NCBI GenBank assembly: GCA_902773045.1
Contig: CACYDE010000196.1
Span: 1-14,813, forward strand
DNA from: an uncultured Ruminococcus sp.
GTDB taxonomy: Bacteria > Bacillota > Clostridia > Oscillospirales > Acutalibacteraceae
Direction of reading: 5' to 3'
Length of the DNA: 14,813 nt
This document shows positions 7,104 to 12,595 of this stretch, in pieces; positions within the stretch are counted from its first letter, which is position 1; every line of letters starts with the position of its first letter. A program made the translations under genes and the position numbers. The notes below the pieces were generated by a model. That model was not told the DNA's origin. It did not search any database and saw only the letters and a list, made by a program, of their open reading frames with translations.

Positions 7104-7159
7104 ATTATAACATACAATGGTCAAGGAATCGGTCAAGGAAACGTCAAGAAAATGTCAAG
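7104..7159 (-). promoter_or_regulatory. Four CTTGAC direct repeats upstream of a second -10 box
   Basis: Reading the + strand, GTCAAG occurs at 7120, 7132, 7143 and 7154, at 12, 11 and 11 bp pitch (CTTGAC on the - strand). A TATAAT lies at 7109-7104 on the - strand with no consensus -35 at 17 bp; the repeats cover that position. This is the layout of an activator-dependent promoter bound by an OmpR/PhoB-type response regulator, which read direct repeats about 11 bp apart. The regulator is not in the window. Confidence 0.55.
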
Positions 7160-7306
7160 ATTTTATAGCCTTGCCCGATATTTTCGCAGCGCTGTCATCT
7201 GCAATACAATTATACATTTTTTTGAATTGTAATGTTTAAACATGGTGTAAAATATCCTTTTGCGGGGTGCTGCCGTAAAATTTACCGATTTACAGTTATA
7301 AATTCA

Positions 7307-7335
7307 TTGACAAAACATACAAATTATGATAGACT
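7307..7335 (+). promoter_or_regulatory. Promoter of the SCIFF operon
   Basis: A perfect TTGACA (7307-7312) and TAGACT (7330-7335) are separated by 17 bp. Transcription would start near 7342, giving a leader of about 28 bases that consists mostly of the ribosome site. It diverges from the exporter promoters about 250 bp away. The 7165-7300 stretch between them holds no gene; it repeats the 13-mer AATACAATTATAC (7203-7215), also found at 7026-7038. Confidence 0.72.
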
Positions 7336-7369
7336 TAATGTGTGAAATTATAAAGGAGGTTGTCCGTTT

Positions 7370-7522
7370 ATGAAAAGAATTCAGACTATCGAAACTCGTG
7401 ATCTCAAGAAGAGCGTTCAGACAGGCGGCTGCGGCGAGTGTCAGACATCATGTCAGTCGGCTTGCAAGACGTCCTGCGGCGTTGCAAATCAGCAGTGCGA
7501 GAACAGCTCAAGCGAGAAGTAA
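7370..7522 (+). CDS. SCIFF ranthipeptide precursor (six cysteines in forty-five residues)
   Basis: This 50-residue RiPP precursor is the substrate of the radical SAM maturase that follows. It has a leader MKRIQTIETRDLKKSVQTGG and a Cys-rich core CGECQTSCQSACKTSC, then GVANQQC. Cysteines stand at 21, 24, 28, 32, 36 and 43, the SCIFF spacing. The start has an excellent AAAGGAGG site 10 bases upstream. In the studied C. thermocellum homologue CteA, the maturase links Cys32 to Thr37; here residue 37 is Gly (codon GGC). The C-terminal tail ENSSSEK is short and polar. SCIFF peptides are nearly universal in Clostridia. Their function is not settled; a signalling role has been proposed. Identification is very firm. 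Confidence 0.96.
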   Translation: MKRIQTIETRDLKKSVQTGGCGECQTSCQSACKTSCGVANQQCENSSSEK

Positions 7523-7581
7523 TTTCCGAGAGTCGTTTGTACTGCGAATGGGCATGAGTAAACTTTTCGTGTACATCTTTG

Positions 7582-7625
7582 TGCCGTTTATGCCGTGGTC
7601 GAGTGTAAACGGCATTTATTTTTTG
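7582..7625 (+). terminator. Attenuator-like terminator between SCIFF precursor and maturase
   Basis: TGCCGTTTA (7582-7590) and TAAACGGCA (7606-7614) form a perfect 9-bp stem with a 15-base loop, followed by TTTATTTTTTG. It lies between the precursor stop and the maturase start. No promoter is evident before the maturase, so partial read-through would give much precursor mRNA and less maturase mRNA. A TGCCG in the loop (7591-7595) allows an alternative, shorter pairing. Confidence 0.78.
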
Positions 7626-7641
7626 TAAAGGAACAGAAAAT

Positions 7642-9018
7642 ATGATACATTGTTATAAATTAAACGGATATAATATCGTTCTCGACGTTTTCAGCGGAAG
7701 CGTCCATGTTGTTGACGAGGTCGCTTACGACGCGATCGGGATGTATGAGAACAATGACAAAGAAACCGTTAAAAGCCGTCTTCTTGAAAAGTACAGCGGA
7801 AGAGCCGATGTGACGGAAAAGGAAATAGACGAGCTTTTTGAAGATATAGAAGAGCTTAAAGAAAAAGGAAAGCTTTATGCTCCCGATGTTTACGAAGGAA
7901 AAGCATTCGATCTCAAAAACAGAAACACCGTTATCAAAGCTTTGTGTCTTCATGTGGCGCATACATGCAACCTGAACTGTGAATATTGTTTTGCAAGTCA
8001 GGGAAAATATCACGGCGACAGGGCGCTGATGACGCTTGAGGTCGGAAAGAGAGCGCTTGATTTCCTCGTTGAAAATTCCGGAAAAAGAAAAAACCTTGAA
8101 GTTGATTTCTTCGGCGGAGAGCCGCTGATGAACTGGGAAGTCGTGAAAGAGATCGTGAGATACGGACGGGAGCTTGAAAAAACTCACAACAAAAACTTCC
8201 GGTTCACATTGACGACGAACGGTGTTCTGCTCAATGACGACGTTATCGACTTTGCAAATAGGGAAATGCATAACGTTGTTTTAAGCCTTGACGGTAGGCG
8301 CGAGATCCACGACAGACTGAGAAAAACCGTCAACGGCAAGGGAAGCTACGACACGATAGTTCCGAAATTCCGCCATTTCATCGAAAAGCGCGGCGACCGC
8401 GGCTACTACATGAGAGGAACTTTCACTCACAATAACGTGGATTTCACAAACGATATTTTCCACATGGCTGATCTCGGATTCACGGAGCTTTCGATGGAGC
8501 CTGTTGTCTGTAAGCCTGACGATCCCTATGCGCTCACCGAGGAAGATCTTCCGATCCTCTTTGAACAGTATGAGATACTCGCGAAAGAAATGCTCAAACG
8601 TGACAGAGAGGGAAGAGGGTTCACCTTTTATCACTATATGATCGACCTGACCCACGGTCCGTGCATCTACAAAAGAATTTCGGGCTGCGGTTCGGGAACG
8701 GAATATATGGCAGTTACCCCGTGGGGCGAGCTGTACCCGTGTCACCAGTTCGTGGGTGACGAAAAGTACAGTCTCGGAAACATCTGGGACGGCGTCAAAA
8801 ATAAGGAAGCTCAGCAGGAATTTAAGCTTTGCAATGCTTACGCAAGAGAAGAATGCCGTGACTGTTGGGCGAAGCTTTACTGCAGCGGAGGCTGCGCCGC
8901 GAATTCTTATCATGCGACAGGTTCGATCACCGGCGTTTATGAGTACGGCTGCAAGCTGTTCAGAAAGCGCATGGAATGTGCGATAATGATGCAGATAGAT
9001 AAAGCCCAAAACGGCTGA
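7642..9018 (+). CDS. SCIFF peptide maturase, radical SAM/SPASM thioether-forming enzyme
   Basis: This 458-residue enzyme uses S-adenosylmethionine and iron-sulfur clusters to install a thioether bridge in the SCIFF peptide (homologue of C. thermocellum CteB). An N-terminal PqqD-like peptide-recognition domain (about 1-80) is followed by the radical SAM core with the CX3CX2C motif C109-NLN-C113-EY-C116, then FFGGEP (156-161) and TLTTNG (189-194). The C-terminal SPASM/twitch region, rich in cysteines for auxiliary clusters, includes C341, C349, C367, C397, C405, C408, C414, C418 and C437, with CRDCWAKLYCSGGC the typical SPASM stretch. The ATG at 7642 follows AAAGGA. Length and motifs are normal, so it should be active. 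Confidence 0.96.
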   Translation: MIHCYKLNGYNIVLDVFSGSVHVVDEVAYDAIGMYENNDKETVKSRLLEKYSGRADVTEKEIDELFEDIEELKEKGKLYAPDVYEGKAFDLKNRNTVIKALCLHVAHTCNLNCEYCFASQGKYHGDRALMTLEVGKRALDFLVENSGKRKNLEVDFFGGEPLMNWEVVKEIVRYGRELEKTHNKNFRFTLTTNGVLLNDDVIDFANREMHNVVLSLDGRREIHDRLRKTVNGKGSYDTIVPKFRHFIEKRGDRGYYMRGTFTHNNVDFTNDIFHMADLGFTELSMEPVVCKPDDPYALTEEDLPILFEQYEILAKEMLKRDREGRGFTFYHYMIDLTHGPCIYKRISGCGSGTEYMAVTPWGELYPCHQFVGDEKYSLGNIWDGVKNKEAQQEFKLCNAYAREECRDCWAKLYCSGGCAANSYHATGSITGVYEYGCKLFRKRMECAIMMQIDKAQNG

Positions 9019-9057
9019 TATCGGGCGACCGCAAAACGAAGAATTTTTTATAATACC

Positions 9058-9073
9058 ATCGGTTAATACCGAT
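9058..9073 (+). repeat. Small hairpin just upstream of the aldolase ribosome site
   Basis: ATCGGT (9058-9063) pairs with ACCGAT (9068-9073) around TAAT, 7 bases before the GGAGA ribosome site (9081-9085). A TATAAT lies at 9049-9054 without a recognisable -35, so a weak internal promoter is possible but unproven. Confidence 0.35.
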
Positions 9074-9092
9074 AAATAAAGGAGAAGATAAT

Positions 9093-10067
9093 ATGAAAGA
9101 AGTATCAAATCTGATCGACTACCGTTCGGATATAAAGGTAGTTGACGCAACTCTGCGTGACGGAGGTCTGGTAAACGATTTTTATTTTTCGGACGAGTTT
9201 GTGAAAGACTTGTATCAGGCGAACCTCAAAGCCGGAGTCGATTACATGGAATTCGGCTACAAAGCTTCCAAGGAGCTTTTTGACGTTGACAAATTCGGAA
9301 AATGGAAGTTCTGCAGCGAAGACGATATCAGAGCTGTTGTCGGCGACAACAACACCGATCTCAAGATCGCGGTTATGGCTGACGTTGGAAGATGCGACTA
9401 TAAAAACGATATCATCAATAAAAGCGACAGTGCGATCGACCTTGTGCGTGTTGCAACTTATATCCACACGATCCCCGAAGCGGTCGATATGATCGAAGAC
9501 GCTTACAAAAAGGGTTATCAGACAAGCTGTAATATAATGGCGATCTCGAACGCACGTGAGAGTGAGCTTACGGCTGCGCTTGAAATTCTGGGAAAAACTC
9601 CGGTTGACTGTTTTTACGTTGTTGACAGCTTCGGTTCGCTTTATCCCGAGCAGATCGCGAGACTTGCGGATATTTATCTGAATGCTGCCGCCAAGTACGG
9701 AAAGAAAGTCGGAATCCACGCTCACAACAATCTCCAGCTTGCTTTCGCCAACACAGTCGAATCGGTTGGAATCGGCGTTGACTGGCTTGACGCAACGTAT
9801 TCCTCAATGGGACGAGGCGCCGGAAACTGTGCGATGGAACTTCTTTTAGGCTTCCTGCGCAATCCGAAATACGATGTTTATCCCGTTTTAAAGTTCATTG
9901 AGAAACACATGAACAAGCTTCGCGAGGACGGAGTAGTCTGGGGCTACGACGTTCAGTATCTCCTCACGGGTCTTTTGAATCAGCACCCGAGAACGGCGAT
10001 CCGCTTCACAAAAGAAAACCGCAAGGACTATGCGGAGTTCTACAAAGAGATCGTTACGGACGACTGA
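9093..10067 (+). CDS. Aldolase-family protein, DRE-TIM (HMGL-like) metal enzyme
   Basis: This 324-residue TIM-barrel protein belongs to the HMG-CoA lyase/4-hydroxy-2-oxovalerate aldolase/isopropylmalate synthase superfamily. The hallmark is at the end of the first strand, D18-AT-L-R22-D23-GG. The metal-binding HAHNN is at 209-213, VVDSFGSLYP at 176-185, and the loop GRGAGN at 240-245. These enzymes cleave or form C-C bonds next to a carbonyl using a divalent metal. There is no LeuA regulatory domain and no DmpG C-terminal communication domain of usual size, so the substrate cannot be named. It lies 74 bases after the maturase, and no terminator separates them, so it is probably co-transcribed with the SCIFF genes. 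Family firm, function open. Confidence 0.88.
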   Translation: MKEVSNLIDYRSDIKVVDATLRDGGLVNDFYFSDEFVKDLYQANLKAGVDYMEFGYKASKELFDVDKFGKWKFCSEDDIRAVVGDNNTDLKIAVMADVGRCDYKNDIINKSDSAIDLVRVATYIHTIPEAVDMIEDAYKKGYQTSCNIMAISNARESELTAALEILGKTPVDCFYVVDSFGSLYPEQIARLADIYLNAAAKYGKKVGIHAHNNLQLAFANTVESVGIGVDWLDATYSSMGRGAGNCAMELLLGFLRNPKYDVYPVLKFIEKHMNKLREDGVVWGYDVQYLLTGLLNQHPRTAIRFTKENRKDYAEFYKEIVTDD

Positions 10068-10129
10068 TCCGATCAAAAAATTGTTAACAATTTTTAATCA
10101 GTATTGCCTTAACTGTAAATAATTTTTTA

Positions 10130-10170
10130 AACCGCTCGAATTTATATTGATTTTCGGGCGGTTTTGTTTT
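10130..10170 (+). terminator. Terminator of the SCIFF-maturase-aldolase operon
   Basis: AACCGCTCGAA (10130-10140) pairs with TTCGGGCGGTT (10153-10163), 11 bp with one G-T pair and a 12-base loop, followed by TTGTTTT. Confidence 0.9.
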
Positions 10171-10244
10171 ATAATTTTTATCGTAGTAACTCTTTTGTAA
10201 TTATTAACGCGGCAATTCAACGATCCGTTTAACGGTTAACACAA

Positions 10245-10369
10245 ACGCTGAACAATCTATGGGGATAAATTCTGACGCAGGCGGTGAAGTCACCTAACCG
10301 AAAAAGTCGGTGTGCGTTATGCTTGTCGGGGCTTACCGACCGTTTATCGTACAGTGTTGCCGGTTCGGC
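10245..10369 (+). ncRNA. Candidate structured RNA or leader element of unknown class
   Basis: This intergenic segment is GC-richer than its surroundings and folds by eye. TGACGCA (10273-10279) pairs with TGCGTTA (10313-10319), one G-T pair, enclosing GGTG/CACC (10283-10294) and ACCGA/TCGGT (10297-10311): a three-way junction. A separate hairpin GTCGG/CCGAC (10325-10340) and GCCG/CGGC (10359-10369) follow. AACGC (10245-10249) could alternatively pair with GCGTT (10314-10318). I could not match it to a known riboswitch class (TPP, SAM, cobalamin, c-di-GMP, c-di-AMP and THF considered). A promoter lies downstream, so it may not belong to the next gene's mRNA. Strand and function are uncertain. 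Confidence 0.35.
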
Positions 10370-10391
10370 TGCTTGCCGCCATGAAATTATA

Positions 10392-10421
10392 TTGTTTATG
10401 TTTTGGGTATTATGCTAATAT
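10392..10421 (+). promoter_or_regulatory. Promoter of the serine hydrolase-sirtuin operon
   Basis: TTGTTT (10392-10397) and TAATAT (10416-10421) are spaced by 18 bp, with a TATG just upstream of the -10. Transcription would start near 10428, leaving a very short leader. The ribosome site AAGGGG (10429-10434) would lie at the extreme 5' end of the mRNA, so transcription from farther upstream remains possible. Confidence 0.55.
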
Positions 10422-10442
10422 AAGTGGTAAGGGGTTTTTTGT

Positions 10443-11501
10443 TTGAAAGAATATAGAAATAAAAATGAATATGAAATTGAATACAGCAACACGGTGATCG
10501 AAGATGAAGTCGGGGATATCGAAGCTTCCGATCCCGGTCATCATAAAAACAAAACCAAAAAGTCAAAAAGAAAAAAGAAGCGCGCTGCCTTTTTTTCTTT
10601 GGTAGGCTGTCTTTCCGTTCTTACGGTCGCATGCGTTTCTGTCGCAGTTTTTGCGTCGAAAGCTCAAATGAAGGAAGCCGAGCTTCAAAGCAGTTTTGAA
10701 GCCGTTTCGGACTCGAACCTTGAGATTCAGGCGAGTCTGATCCAGTATTCCGTTGATGATGAGCCGAAGCACGTTGACCTCGGCGAATTGGAGCAGGAGA
10801 TCAATGAGATCATCGAATCAACGAAAGAGATCACGGGCGGCGAATGGTCGGTTTATGTCTATATTCCCGATTCTCGCGATTCTCTGAGCATCAACCGGAA
10901 GAAAATGCAGGCGGCGAGCGTTATCAAGCTTTTTGTGATGGGAGAGGTTTATGAGGAATATGACGCGCTGAACGAGAAATATCCCGATGAGGATATTGAC
11001 GAACTGCTTGAAAGTATGATAACGGTCAGTGACAACGAGGCGACGGATTGGCTTATCACTATGCTCGGACGTGGAGACGGTTCTTCGGGACGAAAAAAAG
11101 TTAACGAGTTCTGTTCTTCACTGGGCTTGAAAAATACGATCATGGACAGAATGATGGGCGATGATAATATTGTGAGCGATAATTATACGTCCACAGAAGA
11201 TACGGCAATGTATCTTGATATGATCTACAATGGAAATTTCAAGCATTCCAAAGATATGATAAAGCTGCTTGAAGCCCAGACGAGAACTATGAAGATCCCG
11301 GCAGGCGTACCGGCTGAGGTGAAAACCGCGAACAAAACAGGAGAGCTTGACGATTGTCAGAATGACGCGGCGATCGTTTATTCAAAGCGTCCGTATATAA
11401 TCTGTGTAATGTCCGACGGAACATCGGGCTATCAGGAACCCATAGACGCGATAGTGGATATTTCCACTGCGGCGTATAATTATATTGTAAAAAGACTATA
11501 A
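10443..11501 (+). CDS. Membrane-anchored serine hydrolase, class A beta-lactamase fold
   Basis: This 352-residue protein has a charged cytoplasmic N-terminus (lysine-rich at 36-47), a single membrane helix (about 48-71) and an extracellular serine hydrolase domain of the beta-lactamase/transpeptidase superfamily. Motifs are S159-VI-K162 (nucleophile and base), S196-D-N198 and K298-T-G300. In the omega loop, MDRMMGDDN (234-242) aligns by eye with LDRWEPELN of TEM-type enzymes, putting Met238 where the deacylating Glu166 should be. It is therefore probably not a real penicillinase; a cell-wall or sensor role is more likely. The TTG at 10443 is the only usable start: AAGGGG stands 8 bases before it, and the next in-frame Met is inside the ectodomain stem. 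The sirtuin gene follows 12 bases later. Confidence 0.85.
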   Translation: MKEYRNKNEYEIEYSNTVIEDEVGDIEASDPGHHKNKTKKSKRKKKRAAFFSLVGCLSVLTVACVSVAVFASKAQMKEAELQSSFEAVSDSNLEIQASLIQYSVDDEPKHVDLGELEQEINEIIESTKEITGGEWSVYVYIPDSRDSLSINRKKMQAASVIKLFVMGEVYEEYDALNEKYPDEDIDELLESMITVSDNEATDWLITMLGRGDGSSGRKKVNEFCSSLGLKNTIMDRMMGDDNIVSDNYTSTEDTAMYLDMIYNGNFKHSKDMIKLLEAQTRTMKIPAGVPAEVKTANKTGELDDCQNDAAIVYSKRPYIICVMSDGTSGYQEPIDAIVDISTAAYNYIVKRL

Positions 11502-11513
11502 GGGGTGAGAGAT

Positions 11514-12227
11514 TTGAACGAAAAGATCGAAGAGTTCAGAAGTCTGGTTGAAAAAAGCAAACGCATTGTTTTTTTCGGAGGTGCGGGAGTTTCGACAGAA
11601 AGCGGTATCCCCGATTTTCGGAGCAAGGACGGACTTTACAATCAGAAGTATGACTATCCGCCCGAAGAGATCCTGAGTCACGGTTTCTTCATGCATAAGA
11701 CCGAGGAGTTTTACAAATTCTACAGGGATAAGCTCAACAGTCTGAAATATGAACCCAATATCACTCACAAAAAACTCGCCGAGCTTGAAAATGAGGGAAA
11801 GCTTTCCGCAGTTGTCACTCAGAATATCGACGGACTTCATCAGAAGGCAGGTTCAAAGAAAGTCTATGAGCTTCACGGAAGCGTTCTCAGAAATTACTGC
11901 ATGAAGTGCGGAAAATTTCACGGACCTGAAAAGGTCTTTGAAACTGTGGGTGTTCCTTTCTGTGAATGCGGCGGATTGATAAAACCCGATGTTGTTCTCT
12001 ACAACGAGCCGCTTGACGAGAAGGTCGTCCGCGGTGCGATCAAAGCGATCAGCTCAGCCGATCTTCTTATTATCGGCGGAACATCGCTGACCGTTTATCC
12101 TGCGAGCAGCTACATCAGCTATTTCGGCGGAAATAAAATGGTTTTGATAAACAAAACGTCCACTCCCTATGACAACACGGCAGATCTTGTGATAAACTGC
12201 GGTCTGGGCGAGGTGTTCTCTTTTTAA
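11514..12227 (+). CDS. Sir2-family NAD-dependent protein deacylase (sirtuin)
   Basis: This 237-residue sirtuin removes acyl groups from lysines with NAD as co-substrate. Visible motifs (numbering from TTG 11514) are GAGVSTESGIPDFR (23-36, NAD-binding), TQNIDGLH (102-109), catalytic H121 in ELHGS, zinc cysteines C129, C132, C150 and C152, the KPDVVLYNE substrate strand (157-165), and GTSLTVYPAS. A GTG at 11505 would add three residues, but the ribosome site AAGGGG (11500-11505) overlaps it and is 8 bases from the TTG, the same arrangement as the gene before. It is co-transcribed with the serine hydrolase, which overlaps the ribosome site with its stop. Size and motifs are complete, so it is likely active. 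Confidence 0.95.
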   Translation: MNEKIEEFRSLVEKSKRIVFFGGAGVSTESGIPDFRSKDGLYNQKYDYPPEEILSHGFFMHKTEEFYKFYRDKLNSLKYEPNITHKKLAELENEGKLSAVVTQNIDGLHQKAGSKKVYELHGSVLRNYCMKCGKFHGPEKVFETVGVPFCECGGLIKPDVVLYNEPLDEKVVRGAIKAISSADLLIIGGTSLTVYPASSYISYFGGNKMVLINKTSTPYDNTADLVINCGLGEVFSF

Positions 12228-12235
12228 CGGTATGA

Positions 12236-12260
12236 TATCGCCGTGGGCTTTGCGGCGATA
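12236..12260 (+). repeat. 8-bp hairpin after the sirtuin gene
   Basis: TATCGCCG (12236-12243) and CGGCGATA (12253-12260) form a perfect stem with a 9-base loop, shortly after the sirtuin stop. There is no T run, so it is not a terminator by itself; the real terminator lies 35 bases farther on. Confidence 0.5.
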
Positions 12261-12294
12261 AGCGTAAAACATTGTCACATTATATGTATACAAT

Positions 12295-12330
12295 AAAAAG
12301 CTGTGCAGACAAAAACTGCACAGCTTTTTT
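12295..12330. terminator. Bidirectional terminator between converging operons
   Basis: AAAAAGCTGTGCAG (12295-12308) and CTGCACAGCTTTTT (12316-12329) form a perfect 14-bp stem with a 7-base loop. T runs follow on both strands, so it serves both the + strand sirtuin operon and the - strand glmS unit. Confidence 0.95.
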
Positions 12331-12344
12331 AGTGTCAACACACC

Positions 12345-12581
12345 CTAATTCATTTTATAAACCCCGTGAGGATTTGCGGAAAAGAATTCATCTATCCGGT
12401 CAAGCTCTTCAAGCGCTTTTTTCTTTGATTTGTAGATCCCCAAAGTCAGCTTGGAGCCTGAAAAAACTCCGTGACCGGAACACGTTCCGAAAATATAATA
12501 ATCCTTTTCACCCATCATTTCGGAAAGGTAAATATGAACTACTTCCGCGATAGCCTCTTTTGATTGAGTTCGAATCAGCAT
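12345..12581 (-). CDS. Small conserved-type protein of unknown function, downstream of glmS
   Basis: This 78-residue protein begins MLIRTQSKEAIAEVVHIYL and ends with a helix LGIYKSKKKALEELDRIDEFF. Many Firmicutes carry short proteins opening MLIR.Q.K with a similar YxxxxKA..vLD.i end; their role is not known. I see no signal peptide, membrane helix or catalytic motif. The middle (MGEKDYYIFGTC, then SGHGVFSGSKLTLGIY) looks like a small beta sheet. It starts 14 bases after the glmS stop with a weak GGTGATGGA ribosome site, so it is likely translated from the glmS mRNA, and it ends at the shared terminator. Confidence 0.72.
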   Translation of the reverse strand: MLIRTQSKEAIAEVVHIYLSEMMGEKDYYIFGTCSGHGVFSGSKLTLGIYKSKKKALEELDRIDEFFSANPHGVYKMN

Positions 12582-12595
12582 TCCATCACCCGATC

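Noticed and set aside
7021..7215. CRISPR-like or integration-site interpretation of the repeats in the divergent region
   Set aside because: The repeated units are 6-13 bp, without equal-length spacers, and sit at promoter positions, which fits regulator binding instead.
7398..7628. + strand frame of 76 codons overlapping the SCIFF precursor
   Set aside because: Different frame from the clear SCIFF peptide, no ribosome site, and it runs through the terminator hairpin.
8281..9150. Long - strand frame of 289 codons opposite the maturase gene
   Set aside because: It is the antisense shadow of the radical SAM gene, which has all family motifs; the - strand translation shows no known motif or ribosome site.
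10201..10340. Possible c-di-AMP (ydaO) or c-di-GMP riboswitch, from fragments such as GTCACCTAACC and CGGGGCTTACCG
   Set aside because: The surrounding conserved blocks and spacing of either class are missing; resemblance is limited to short fragments.
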